Made by a program: the position numbers and the translations under genes. The notes below the pieces were generated by a model. The model worked only from the letters and a program-made list of their open reading frames with translations. It had not been told where the DNA came from and did no database searches. Below, one piece after another: positions 1 through 12,891 of a DNA stretch of 64,000 nt; the stretch's first letter is position 1, and each line of letters opens with the position of its first letter. This DNA comes from Marasmius tenuissimus (Eukaryota > Basidiomycota > Agaricomycetes > Agaricales > Marasmiaceae): contig JAQOTA010000052.1 in the NCBI GenBank assembly GCA_029532415.1, positions 2,356,001-2,420,000 on the forward strand, read 5' to 3'.

Positions 1-1085
1 CGAGAGACAGCCAAGGGATCGTCGTCGAAGGTAAGATAATCTTCGTAGTTGAAGTTTAGGGTTTCGAGTGTCTCCTTGATGAAGTCACAGGGAGAGAATG
101 CTTCAGCCTCCTCTTCAACCAGGGTCGCCTCCGGCGAGTAGCTCGCAGTGCTCGAGTCCTCCACAGTTCTTTCAGCAAGCCAGTCCCCAATATTGAGAGG
201 GTCAAGCGAATCGGGCAAGGAAGCAGAAAGCGAGATCTCGACGACTGGGAGCTCGTCCGCGTGTGATGAGCTCATCTGTGAAGCTAAAAGATGAGGGCCA
301 TCCGACGGGTAAGGAAGCCTCTCGTTGGGAGTCTGAAGCTGAACAAAGACGGGCTGAGGTAGGTGAGGGCTTAGATCCCGTTTTTCGTGCGCATATATAG
401 AGGTCCTGGGGGGGTAGTGGCCTTCAAATGGGTCATCGCAGTGATCCTCTGATCTTGGAGGCGAGCTAGGTTGAGCGTTGGTGCAGGTTTGTGCCAATGG
501 GGCTCTGGTAGCCTTTGGTTTCGGTTTCTTCTGTTCCGACTTTTTCGATGAAGCCATATGACCAGCGTCCTTCTAACGGATTAGAAGGTCTTCGATGATA
601 GTAGGGACTGTGTTCACATACCTTCCGTGAAGTAGATCCTGATTGCTCGACGGCTGCTGCTTTCGCTTGTCGGCTTCGAGTGAGATTGCTATGTCGGTCT
701 TCCTTCGCAACGCGTAGACCTGCAGAATGGCCATTAATCGCGAGGATCGCGGTCGCCGAGTAGCGAGACCAACAATACCTCTGGAGTGGAAGTAGTCGTA
801 CAAATGCCTTCTGTCAACTTGATACTTCTCCTGGAGTCGTTTTCGAATGGCGAAATTGGGCATCATAGCGCCAGGCTTGATGTAGACCTCCATCTCTCTC
901 ACAAGATCGGAGCCGAGGCGTTCACCAAGCTCTAAGAGAAGACGAGTTAGTTCAACAACTTGAGATGCGTGCGGCAAGTAACCCACTGTAAGGGTTAACT
1001 CTTCGAGTCTTGCCATTACTGTCGTAGATCTCGGGATCATCGCAGCGCTTTCGTTTCTTGGGTGGTTCGGTTGAGGGTATCGCAT
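1..1085 (-). CDS. Homeodomain-like DNA-binding protein, partial (3' end cut by window edge)
   Basis: I do not recognise a named gene. The ATG at 1085 opens a protein whose residues about 75-105 (around QVDRRHLYDYFHSRG) look like the end of a homeodomain-type helix-turn-helix as seen in mushroom DNA-binding proteins; that family call is inference. A 45-nt intron (573-617, GTGAAC...TTAG) keeps the frame and joins it to a second exon running from 572 off the left edge. The second exon starts with a Lys/Pro-rich stretch (KKSEQKKPKPKATRAPLAQ) and then becomes acidic and Ser/Pro-rich, like a flexible regulatory tail. A competing GTATGT donor five bases upstream would give a frame that stops near 380, so the GTGAAC donor is preferred. 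The C-terminus is outside the window. The gene lies tail-to-head after SKI2 on the same strand, 290 bp away. Confidence 0.55.
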
Positions 1086-1375
1086 AGATTTCTAAAGGAG
1101 TCGCAGACATAGTTCAAGATATTCAAGAAAGAGATGCAGCCTTGGTGTTTAAAGCGCTCTAGGTATGGTGGTGGTTGAGAACAGAGAGTCAACGTCCTGA
1201 CTTGTCTCAAGTCAGCGCGTCCATACTGATAGAAAATCCCACGCCACATTTCACGTGGACCCATAGGCACCCTCAAGGTTCAAGATGGCGAGGCTCGCGA
1301 TTGCGACATTTACAATTCCTTCTCTTGTGAGATGGTTTTTATGGTACAATGATGCTAAGAATACATACTGGTCGC

Positions 1376-4300
1376 TTAAAAATACAAGCTGGCAGCGAAT
1401 ACAACTACAGTAACAGGATGATGAGCCGCAAATACGTGGACGTGTGACAAATGGCAACTTACTGTCTCGTTTAATTTTGATCTGTGTTTCTTCCATCTTC
1501 TTGAACAGGTCCGCGTCACCTATCACTCGAGCAGCATCTCTGACCTCTCGGCAGGTTTCGTCCAAGCGTGTGATTACTCGCACAATCGTGCCCTCCGGTA
1601 CGTCAGTGAGAGCAGTAATCTGTTCGAAAGGCTGGTATCGACCTCCGGTCAGTAAGGGTTATTGGTGACAGATGGTCGTAAGTTTACTCACCATACCCTT
1701 GGCCCATTCATATACGACTTCAGCGAGTCCGAATTTCAGCTTAGATCGTGACTCTTCTGCCGCGACTTTATACCGGTCTTGCAGACGACCGATTTTTTCA
1801 CTTATTGCGATGATAGCGTCTCGACCTTGTTCGAGCTTCGGTGGAATAACTGGCTCTACGTCCGTCTTCTCCTGGAACACGAAGCATGACAACAGAGCAA
1901 CAACTTCCTCAGGTTCGTAGCTCGCAAGGGTGTTCTCCAATATTAATTCCGTGAGTATGAGTTCATTTGCGGAGTTGATCTGAGCGTAGATTAACACCGT
2001 CATTACCGGCAACCCCAGGGTAGGACATTACCTCGCAAGCCACACGGCCCTTTAGTAGCACGGTGGAGTTTTCATCGATAAACTTGAGCTCCTTCAGGAC
2101 TTCGATGCGTTGCTCGTAATCTGGAATAAGTTCCAAGTTCTGATCGGAGATTGCCAGCTTGAGTTGCGCGATATTGGCCCGAAGCACCTTCTCTGCGTGA
2201 ATCGCAGAATACTGGAGGGGAGAGATGCCCGTCAAGTAATTCGGATTACAATCCCCAATACCACTCACATGCTCGTCGAAATGCTCGCAAAGAACACATC
2301 CCTTCCCATCTAGTTGACTCACCAATGAGTTTCTCATGTTCAGGTTCTCCTGGAACTCCAACATTCGCATTTTCCCCCAAGCGACCTCTGGAATTGCCTT
2401 CGCGGTCTTCCAATCCGATAAAACCTCCCGTAACTGCGTCACCACCTCGTTCATCGAGGAGATACGCCGCCTCTCTACGATAGAACTCACGTCTACCTGA
2501 GTGAGTAGATTAAGTTTACATCGTGATACATGAAGGGATGGAATTACTTTGACTGTCCGATCAGTGACCATTGCAATGCTGCTCAGTGGAACTGTCCGCA
2601 ATTCATACGTAGGGTCTGTGACGACGAGCGATTCGGGAAGTGGAGGCCATCTCGGCTCAATAGCTCGAGGATCCTTGTCTGTTCAAACGTGTCAGACCTA
2701 TACATCCAATAAGCGTGTGCGATGAGGCTCACCTCTGGCCACCCGTCGCTTCTCATCTTCATTCACGAGCGCGAGAGCTAAGTACGTCTTAGTCTTGTTC
2801 GTCGATCCTGGCTCCGGGGGACCGAGTTTTAAAAGTGCCGCCATGCGACTTTTGTCGAAGTGCTGAATAGGGAATGTTAGGTCACTGCCCGCGGGACTGT
2901 GATAAAACGCACCCCGTCGCGTAGGACAACGACTCTGCCGGCTTGGAACGATTTGATACCCTGAGGGTGGCCCGAGCACATCTCCAATAACTTGTGATTT
3001 AGATCCACGATCTCTGCATTTAAATCGTAGAACTGTTCAATATCAGGATTGCAGACATCACACTCCAGCTTTTTCAGCGACAATAAATCCCTCTCGCTCT
3101 GCGTGCGATCAGCCGGAGAGCTTCTATAACGCACGTCACAGATTCATACCTGGATAACCTTCTTCTGCTGTTCAGGTAACAGCTGTTGAGAGGCGTTCTC
3201 CGAAAAGCTGCGCTTGATCATCTCCTCAACTTTCAGCGCCTCAACTCGGAGTAGATTGAGGATCATGTTGTATGTCAACCTAAATTGCGAAGAAAGCCTC
3301 CCCGGTGTCCCGAGGATCATGGTGTTCAGTGTCGTTTGCTGGAGGGTAAAAGATCAGGCAGTGGCCATTTAATGACCAGAATAACACACTTCAGGTAGCG
3401 AGTCAGTTGTCACGATGATAACTGTCCCTGTAGGATCTAGGCCTCGTCGACCCGCGCGGCCAGCCATTTGGGTATACTCCCCAGGCAAAATATCTCGGAA
3501 GCTACGACCGTCGTGCTTGCGGATTCCCGAAAAGACTACACATTTCGCTGGCATGTTGACTCCCTATAATTACAAGCAGTTCAAGTAAGCGTGTGAGAGT
3601 CGAGAGTGTATGTACGTACCATTGCGAAAGTCTCGGTAGCAAACAAAATCTTGACGAGTCCCCGAGCAAAGAGAATTTCCACGAGCTGGAAGAGCCGTCA
3701 GCAATGGGCCCATTGAGCTCGACTTCAGGCTTGCCTCTTTCACAATGGGTAAGAGACCACCATGGTGTACACCTATGCCGCGACTCAACAGGTCTCGCAT
3801 GCGGGCAATTTGAGGGAGTTTTCTATCAGATCCTGCGAAACATCAGAATCAAATCCACTCCCTCCCGCCCTATACGCACCTTTCAACCGCGATAGCGCCT
3901 TTTCGATAGCAACGTGTACCTCGCTCTTTTCAACAGCGGTACACAGATCTTGATTCGTGAGGGTCGATGCATTTTCTTCACACCGTTTCTTCGACAGTGT
4001 GAACACGACGACGGGAAGCAGATTTTTCTTCTTGAGCAACACAACTAGATGGACATAAAGGTTTTTGTCGGCCCCGGTATGTATCGTCCGTGAAGAAGGC
4101 CCAGTGCCGCCACCACGACCACGTGCGGGAGCGCCTGCTCGACCGCCGCGTGCCGCTGCACCTCTTGCTCCGCCACGCTGGACAGGCGGTAGGCCTGCTG
4201 CTTCCCTTTCTTTGTCCTGTTTGCGTCGCAAGCCTTCACTCGCGTCTTTGTACCTACACAGAGCATGACTTCAGGTCGATGCAGAAGGATTAAAGGACAC

Positions 4301-6265
4301 AACCTCACCCCTGGCTTAGGAATCTCCTATTGGCATCAACGATCTTGAATAGATCCCGCCCAGCGTAAAGGTAATGCTCTAGAGGGACGGGTCGTTGTGC
4401 AGTTGATATAACGTATATATCTTTCTTCTTTGTCCTTCTATGCAATCGAGTCAATCAGCCTTGTGAAGCTCAATACAGTCCGTAGGACGGAGTAAACATC
4501 ACTTACCCGACCCATTCTGCAAACTCTTTGGAGTTGGGAACTGTAGCCGACAAAAGGATTATGTTGACATGGTCGGGAAGCATGATAATGACCTCTTCCC
4601 ATACCACGCCTCTCTTTTCCGACGTCAGATGTCAGACTAGGACATACAAAAGGAACTTAGGAGGATAGGAACATACCTCAGCGTCGTTCACGTAGTGTAC
4701 CTCATCGAATATCACGAACTCCACATCCCGAATCAGATCGGCGCCTTTGTACAGCATGCTACGAAGAATTTCGGTAGTCATGATAAGGCAACTGGCTTCG
4801 GGATTGATTTGTACATCTCCCGTTAAGATACCAACCGATGCGGATGAGAAAGTCTGCTTGAAATCGCGGAACTTTTGATTCGAGAGTGCTTTGATTGGAG
4901 ATGTATATATGGCACTGTGTGGGTACTCAATGAGCTCGGTCTCTCGGACGCAGAGAATGCGGAGAAACATTCATACCGTGTCATATGCTGTTCTGCTAGG
5001 GCAATGGCGTATTCCGCGACAACGGTCTTACCGGCGGAGGTATGAGCAGCCACGAAAACCGATTCACCCTTTTCTAGGTGATAGACAGCATGTTTCTGGA
5101 AGGTGTCCAGTTCAAATGGGTACTATCGATAACCACCGTTTGTGTTCAGATCGAGTCTTCATTTCTCAAGATGAGCCACGTTGCTCACCTTGCGCGCCAT
5201 ACTGGGCACCAATTCGTGGAAATTCGTCAATGGAGTTTTCACATCAATGACATGAGCCCAATCGCGTTTTTGAAGCTTCGTGCGCCCTCGTCTGCTTGCC
5301 TTGATTGGATTCAGATGTGATCTCTAATCAGATGTCAGCACAATTGCGGGAAGCTCAAAGTTTCACAAGGAGCTTACCGTGGTCGGAAGTAAGTCGTCTA
5401 TTTCCGCTTCGTTTCCTGGTGGCAAACCAGAAGGCTCCTCCTTCTCAAGATCGTCTGGACCATGTTCCTGCGAAATCCTGTGGTGAGAGAAGGAGCGAGA
5501 TTTTGTAGGGAGAGAAAGAACGCACCCCTTCGTCAAGAGCCGTGCCGTCGCCTGACTCCTGTACCTCATCAAGCTCATGGATAAGCTCCTCATCCTGAAC
5601 ATCGTCGCCAGGTAAGCGAAGTCCCCGGGAAAAGCCAGGGGGTACAGTGCGCAGTCCTTTCCTTCCATTGATCGCAGAGTCCAAGGAAAAAGCCGGATCA
5701 CTAGCTACATCATCCAACCCACCTGGCCAGAAGGGCACGTATCCGGACTTTCCTCGCACAAAGTTGGTGGTTGGGCCTGGGGCTCGTTCCATGGATGTTG
5801 AGGTCAAGCCGCTCGACGTTGACGGTGTCGGCATCTGATGGTAGAAATGTCAGCACGCGTCGATGCTATCGGGTTCGTGTTGAGCTCACCTCGTTGTATC
5901 CCACGACGCGTCCTTCGAGCCCTGCCCGAACAAAAGACAAACTTGTTGGTGGTGCTGACGGTGCCGTTGGCAAAAGCGATGGGAGGTCAACATCTCTTTG
6001 CCAGTGACTGCAGTAGAAAGATAGAGGTCAGGGTCCGAGGTCATTTTCTAGTCACTCAGAGTCGATTATCCTACACCTGATATTTTGGCAACCAATGCGA
6101 GGGAAGTTCGTCTTGAGGCAAAAGTAATTTGCTTTCGATTTCGCGATGGACCTTTTCCCTGGAAGGTAGATCCGCAAGCTCCAGTCTCTCCAACACTTCC
6201 GACGCGCTCTTTGGTTTTGAGTGTAAGATTTGGTCGATTAGCCCAACTCGTTCATCGACGTCCAT
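1376..6265 (-). CDS. SKI2: SKI2-type DExH RNA helicase (cytosolic exosome cofactor)
   Basis: This is the ATP-dependent 3'-5' RNA helicase of the Ski complex, which feeds mRNA to the cytoplasmic exosome. About 21 exons can be chained. The N-terminal part carries SHWLPKYQ and the Ski2-type YVPFWPGG block. Helicase motifs follow in order: motif I AHTSAGKT (near 5040), [15 protein letters not shown], motif [12 protein letters not shown] (near 4690), SATVPNS, then GVHHGGLLP and motif [14 protein letters not shown] (near 3450). An RG-rich insertion sits near 4090-4190. The rRNA-processing-arch/DSHCT C-terminal region ends, after a 58-nt intron, in IVFAASLYF, the family's usual terminus, with stop at 1376-1378. 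The ATG at 6265 is the first in frame. One intron (3686-3734) uses a GC donor. Distinguished from MTR4 by the N-terminal Ski2 motifs. Confidence 0.93.
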
Positions 6266-6863
6266 TGAAAAAAGTAGCTGTCACGTGTGACGTACGTCTC
6301 ACGGTAGGGCCTGGCAGCGCGCCTGAGCCCCTGTGAGTTTGATGAGTGTCAGCCACCGTCCTGCATTGAATATGGAAGCATAACTTAGACACAACTCTCA
6401 AATCTGGGAGCTGGTACTGCTTGGCGAGTACATACGTATTCCTTGAGGCTGCCTTGTGGCTTCAGCCTGTACTAATCGAAATCATGCACCGAGGTTCTGA
6501 ATTCATAAACCTGAATGCTCAACCTCGGATTCTTGTTGGGGAAATAACACCACGAACCGATGTCAAGGACGGTAAGTACGGCAAAACCGGAACCTGAACA
6601 GCGTGGGAGGGGGACCTCCGCCGACCAGGGCTTCGTGGAAGAGTGGTTGACCATTTGGGGACTTGTTCCAAAGGACCCACTGAAAAGCCCCGCGACGAAT
6701 ACGTAGAAGCAAATGTTGCGGGAATTAAAGAGATGGTAGGATGGTCAATAGTTACACGTGTACGGTAGGCATAGTGATTGCTACAATAAAATATCTAAGC
6801 ACCAGGATGGTCTAAAATCCCAAATCAAATAGAGGTCCGGCTCTCTGAGTCGCTGGCCACTGG
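6266..6863. other. Intergenic, SKI2 5' side
   Basis: This stretch separates the SKI2 start from the stop codon of the methyltransferase on the same strand. A 60-codon open frame at 6472-6654 (minus) has no recognisable domain and no splice partner I could find. The SKI2 promoter must lie at the low end. I see no other gene. Confidence 0.5.
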
Positions 6864-8333
6864 TCATGTACGTTTCTTCCGAGCAAATATGCATTGCAAA
6901 CGAATGTAATACCGTCCTTGTCCGGTGGTCAGCTCCAATTCGACATTGCGCTGGAGCTCGTTTAGGATGTCCTCAGGAACCCCACTTCCAAGCAGTAGAG
7001 CACGTCCCGACTGCACAAAGGCCTGATTGACAGACAAAGCGTCAGCAAATGGTATGGGTAAGAGGGGTCCGACTTACAAGAATATCATCCCGCATCCCGC
7101 GTCCCGACCTGAGAGCAAACTCTGAGTCCCTTCTCCATGGCGACGCGGGAACCCAGAAATCTCTGTAAACGACGTCTTCAAAGGCGTTGTGGTTTGTAGT
7201 CCACCTGTGAAGGTGAGTCGCAGCATCCGGCTCCCCTCCTTTGTTCCTTATAGCAAGTTCCAAGAACGCGAGCCAGCGTGGCCACCAGGGTCCTGCAATA
7301 CGCGACGTGCCAACTTCAATTCGTTGATGACTTTCGTCATATGCATGGAAGTCAAATTCCATAACGTCCATCAAGCCACCGGGTCTCAGGACTAAGCTGA
7401 TGTGATGTATCAAACCTGCGTAGTCCTTTATCTGGAAAGATTAACCGATAGGTCGTTTATGAGCGGGCTTTACGAGAGAGACGGGAAGGAGATGCACACC
7501 CCGGACGATATCAACCTGGCATGGACCACATTAAAATCACCATAAAAGTGCTCGAGTCCGAGGTTAATATCATCGACTTCGCTCCTGAGTTAGTCGTCAG
7601 AACAACGAACGGAACAAAAGTTGGAGGCTAGACACCTTAGGTTGGGGGGAAGGTGCCTTGGCGGTTGTCAGTCACGAATGGATATGAGGCGAGGAAGAAC
7701 CTTACTGCGATTGCATGGGTACAAGATCGACAGCCACAGCGCTGCAGTTCGGATAGTCGCGAGCAGCTTCCATAATCCTGTAGGTGAATCAAGGGTCAGC
7801 CGGGGGGGCAGATGGGGCAAAGCCGGAAATCCATACCAACTGCCACTTCCACAACCCAGATCCAAGATGGTCTTCGCTTCGCCGGGAATATCGTCCACCA
7901 TGATTTCGTTCATACAAGGAGCGTACATTCCCATTATCTCCTTGAACATGATGTGCTGAGCATCTGTTGAACATATGGTAAATTGAGGTGTGGACATCGA
8001 GAACTTAGATTGCGTACCAAGACGGTCCAATTCTTCTCTGTCTGCCGGCAGCTGATACACCTCCGAATAGTTGTTAAATCCGCGCCCGTATTCGTGCCTG
8101 TACACCCTCTCTAATAGTGAGCCGGTGATGGACCTCACTGAGGGGTCGGGTGAAGGTGAACGCATCGAAGCATCGTGAGACGTCCTGGAAGTTGAGATGC
8201 TCGGTGGTGGACTGAATATCGGTAAAGATGCTGTTGAACAAATATCACTATCTTCCGTATCGAAGTCGTGGTACGTGTCGGGCATCCTATAGTTGCTGTG
8301 TGAGAAGGGGATGAGATACGAGGCAGAGGACAT
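6864..8333 (-). CDS. SAM-dependent methyltransferase (class I, fungal LaeA-like/unknown substrate)
   Basis: The protein has a class I methyltransferase fold signature: the SAM-binding glycine motif ILDLGCGSGSW is encoded across 7837-7963, followed by AVAVDLVPMQSQ (acidic end of beta-2), FNVVHARLISSG (motif IV region) and LVLRPGGLMDVMEFDF (post-motif). Such proteins are common in mushrooms as stand-alone methyltransferases; the substrate cannot be told from sequence. I assign seven exons: 8018-8333, 7837-7963, 7706-7777, a 21-nt exon 7636-7656, then three more ending with stop at 6864. The frame stays open across the tiny exon (QHLPPNLRSEVDD). The first about 90 residues are Ser/Pro-rich and likely disordered. 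A LaeA-like regulatory role is possible but not shown. Confidence 0.82.
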
Positions 8334-11300
8334 GGGGGGACTGGAACAAATGAATCAGCGGCGATGCATAAGAGAGAACAAGCAACCTTTATAATTACTT
8401 CATGGTCAAGATGCATGACACTGGAGGGAAGCCGGTGGAACCGTGCGAGGGGGGAAGACCGAACTGAGTCGCGGCGGATGTCGCCAAATTCCCGAGAAAA
8501 CGTGGCAATCCTCCCATTTTTGGCCTATATGTAAAGTTCCCACACTTTTGGGCCAGATCTCACTCGTCTCGACTGCCACCGCGATCATTATAGTTTTCCG
8601 ACGCGGCGACGCCCGGAAATTCCTTCACCCTTCTTTCTGTTTTTTCCTTGCATATCCGGAATGGGCGTGCACAGGGAAGAAAGTTTAGATCGCTCGAAAT
8701 CTGCCCGACCCCACAACCCCAGAGCATTACCCATGTGTCCGACTTCAGCCCTTCAACTTTGTCTGCCTCCAGATGTCCGAATTCACTTCGCGCAGGGGCA
8801 TTTTTGATTGTGACAGATACCAGTAACAACTGCAGGCCGCTTGCCGCTTGTTACGGTTACGGTCTCGGTTTCCAAGCCTGCGAGCGGCGGAGCACGGTGC
8901 GTTACTGAACTATCCACCTTTGGTATGTAGCATCAGCGATTCGTGGGCCTAGTTCGACGTAAACTTGGGGTCCCGTTCAGGGGGTCAAGCCTGAATGCAT
9001 ATTTGTTGGGGTTGGTTCTGTGGTTGCCAGGTGGTGGGCACTCCGTCTATTTTTCTTCCTCTCAGCCCAAGCTTCTAAGATTCCCTGTTTTGACCGATAG
9101 TATCTCCTTGGATTGACTGCTTCCGTTCCTGTGGCGTTCTGACCTATTCAGAATGTGTGAACGCTTTGTTCTTACGTCCGCCGATATCAGCGTTTCTATC
9201 CGTTGGTCGCCCTCGTTCTTGGGTCAGTCTCAACCCGAATGGCCGCACGCTCGTGGCCGCTTGCTATAGGGGACCTATGTCGAGCGTATCGCCGCTAGTC
9301 TGTCGGATAAGATGCCCTATGTGCAATATTTCGTGAGCTTGTGTAATCTAGTCCCCCGTCCCTCTTGTAGCCGTACGCTTTTGCTCAACGGAATACTGAT
9401 CTCTCGCCTCGTCGAGCTTGCCTGATAGCATGGTATCCTAGTCTAAAATGGGGGACAAAGCTCCCGTCAAGATAGGGAATAGACCCCCATTCAAATAGCG
9501 CAAACTACAGTAGAATCTCACCCCACTTCTACATGCGACGACCTGCATTCCGTGAGTAAAAGATAAATTACCACCCATTTGCTGGCCCTCCTGTCGTTTC
9601 AATAGCTCGCCGATGACATACCAACGCTATGTTCACTCTCAAACGCCGAGCAACTGGGAGTTTCCTACTACTACCCCTCCTTAATACCTACTGTCGGTCA
9701 TACCCGTTGATCAACGGACGGCGCGGCATCAATGCTGGAGCACAGTCCGCTCATGAGACCTTCCCCTCAATTGCACCTACAACGTACACATGTCGTGCGG
9801 GTTCCCGATATGTATACGGTGGCAACTCTCCCCTCACAGTCCTACCGGTGTCATCAACGCATGATCCCTTTGCGTAGCTCAAGCACACCTCGTTGAATGG
9901 GACGTAAAAGGCGATGGAGATGAAGAATTTCGACTGTCATTGTTGGCATTGGCAGGAATCTCAAGCGAAGCACTGACAGAAAATATCAGAACAAAAGGAG
10001 AGCCATACTCATCAGAAGGTTCAAAAACAATCATGCGTAGGAACCTGCCTCATTTTACGCAGATATTCTCCCGGGTCTTCCCTGCCCATCTGGGACGACT
10101 GGTGGTTGGGGCTTTTGAAATGATTCTGCACTTATTACCACCGTCGAAGTTTCTCTGCGCGTCCCGCTAAATGAACTTTACAATCTCGGCATCATCGCAC
10201 TTAGTCGAGACTCGAGGCCATACTTGTTCATTATGCGAAGCCTAAGAGGTATCTCTTTCTAGAACTAGACATTGCCGAACAAATTTTCACAACCGATTCT
10301 TGCTTACTAGCTGATCCAAGGATGACCGGTGGCCATTCACGCAGATTGCTGATTCATTTTTGAATTCACTTCCTCCTTCTGAATACCTGCTTACATGCTG
10401 TTGAAGAGGCACACGAGCTTCATTATGGCGACCTAAGCGAGTGATAGCCGTCGGATGATCACAGAAGAATTGAAGTCGACCCTCGTCAGCGTCAATTCGT
10501 CCCCCGAGTCAGAGAGAGTACTCAATATGAGGGTCCAGGCTCGTGAGGAGGCACTGATGGAGTGGCCTGGTGGTAGGATCCTCCAACCAGAATGTGGCAA
10601 TTTTCCATCGGTGGGATGTGAACACGCGCCAATTGAGATGTCGGTATATGCTCGCTGTGAAGCCGTAGATCATCCGTCAAGCCTGGTGAAATTCGAATAA
10701 ATTCAACGGGTCCTCTCAAGTTTCCGTCGCACATGTATACGGTCAAAGACACAGACTTGTGAAAAATTGATGAGGAAATCATAATTCCCAGAATCTGGAC
10801 CGATTCATGACTACATCTCGCCGCTGATGCCATGGTGTTCGGGACATGAACGCATTGATACTTTCGACGGTGTTCGCAAACTTAAAGGGACCTAGATAGA
10901 TGTTTACCACCGATTTCAACAAAATAGAACCTGCAATTTGGCATTACGACCGGCGTCTTTAGTCTACAGTCCCTTGCCTATCAATCGCGATGAGATATAT
11001 TATACGTAGCTACATAGTGGTTTCCGTGCACCCTGACCATCCGACGAAATATTTCAATTCTTGCTGGGTTTGATTTCTTCGTCCAGTAAATGAATTCCAT
11101 TGAGTGGCTCTGTAAGTACTTAAAAGCGGAACGAAAGTGGAGGTATAGTTAAATACCTCGTAAAATATTAGGGTTTTGGGGGACCAACTACCGGTACGCC
11201 CTGTATTCCGTATGTCATATGAAACAATCACGCTAGGAATACAATCCCGATGTCCCCAAGCATATTCCATATGAGGGATTTGCTGTGAAAGAACTTGTGG

Positions 11301-12891
11301 TGCGATTCACAGAGGCAATGACCCGTGAATGCTCGAGTGACTCGAGGACGGGGGGAACAGTAAGTAGCCGGGCCGGGCCTTGTCAGGGTTGGTTCTCACA
11401 AGGCGACTGGCAGTGTCGACAGTGTTTTGAAACCATCCCGTCTCGGAGATGGTTATTTGGGCCGCCTCACATAACCTTTTACGCAGCGGCGAGGGAGGCA
11501 GGCTGTGACCCACGAACGGTGCCACAGTTTTCCGTCTCCGCATGTGGCAAAGAAGTCGACTGACTTGAATCCCGGCTCCCAGGATTCAAGGAGGATACCT
11601 ATCTGGCTCCAACGCATGGTCTGAGGTTCTGGGAGGTAGACGGCACCGAGGCAGAACTTGCAGGAAACGAGGGTGACTAAACAAACGTACCCATTCAATG
11701 CCTCCCAGACCACTCGTCACTCGTGTCCTCTTCTCTACCGGTACCGCAGCCGCCAGCGATGCCTTGTAAGGCTAGACTTGAGGTAAAGTACTAGTCACCC
11801 GCGGGGTCGACTCTGGAGCATCTCAGTAATGTATTTCAAGAGAGGATCTTGGGATGCAGTACCAGGACCAGTGGCACTGAATGGTGGTAAGTTATGTCCG
11901 CCTGCCGCTCTGAGACGACGAATTCTCCCACCATTCCCATTAGTCCGTTTCAACAAACAAATACGGTGAGATTGGGTGTCCGTTGCTCGGGGTAAATGAA
12001 GCATCCACCTTCTATTCCAGAAGCCATCCAACCAAGCTTGGAGAGGGATCGGGCAGCGAAAGGGGTAGACGAGACGGGCGTCACACGCAGGTCGAAGTCG
12101 AGATCCCCAAACGGTGACGCAGTCGGCAAGATCTATATTTTCGGATTGCTCGAAGAGGAAAGTGCAGGTCATTCGAGCTGGGGGCTTTCGTTGGCCTTGG
12201 TCGCATGAGAAACGAAGTCGCAGGAGTGAGGGGACAGAATGAAGTGGCGCAACTCACCGAACAACTGCTCGCTCGACTGCTGCTCGTTCGGCTTCTGGCC
12301 TGTCCTGTTGCCTTCGCGCAACCCCTCTACAGCTCGCGGCGAACAAAATCGCCTTCTCTATCGCCAAATCAAGGTCCGTCGATATTTGCACCTGTCCACT
12401 ATAGCCTCGCTGTCCCCAAGTAGCCTGGGGGCAATGCAATGTTTTTTCGTTGAGGATGTGAATGAGGGGTAAGCCGTGGTCAGTGATAGAGAAGATCAAA
12501 GGAATGGTGATGCCTTTGGTAGGAACCGCCAGGTATTGCAGAGAACCGCGGGAACAGAACGCCCTGTTCGAGGAAAGAAATACAGTCATGAGTTCGCCGT
12601 GCACATATTACCCCCCCACCAGCCTATTAATGAGGAAGTTCATTTCAGTATGTTCTCAACCGATGTATTCCTTAGAATTCACCGCGATGGCCTCACGTAC
12701 TTTTACGGTCGTACGTTTGCATGAGCCGACCTCGTCCCGCTGGGATCGCATAGGACCTCTGAGAGAAGTGGCTTTAATGTCAGATATATGTACACGTTTC
12801 ATTCCATACCGAAGGGCTCGTCAAACTCCTCTTGTCATAGGCCATGTCATTACCAACACCCACCCATCGACCACAGCGATACACCCCCAAA
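8334..12891. other. Gene-poor region, no confident gene
   Basis: About 4.5 kb upstream of the methyltransferase and downstream of IST1. Open frames are short, unlinked and mostly lack an ATG plus splice continuity. I found no tRNA, no inverted terminal repeats and no transposase motif by eye. One stretch near 11.8-12.5 kb on the minus strand might hold an unknown gene and is listed separately. Confidence 0.45.
11795..12604 (-). CDS. Possible hypothetical gene (unsupported by family)
   Basis: Two minus-strand open frames could be exons of one gene. The upstream one ends in an Ala/Arg/Gln-rich helix-like stretch (near 12254-12370) at a good GTGAGT donor near 12255. The downstream one ends at 11795 with a smooth, protein-like tail (LPPFSATGPGTASQDPLLKY). 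I recognise neither, could not confirm the join, and the start is unknown. It may equally be chance reading frame in a gene-poor stretch. Confidence 0.2.

Noticed and set aside
1251..1460. Alternative SKI2 C-terminus reading YVFLASLYHKN or IVNVAIASLAI
   Set aside because: The acceptor TGTAG near 1407 gives IVFAASLYF and a stop at 1376, exactly the family terminus; the other tails need wrong phases.
7560..7800. Apparent frameshift at a C-run in the methyltransferase
   Set aside because: A careful recount showed exon 3 ends at CA|GTAAGG (phase 2), so the 21-nt exon joins in frame. No frameshift is needed.
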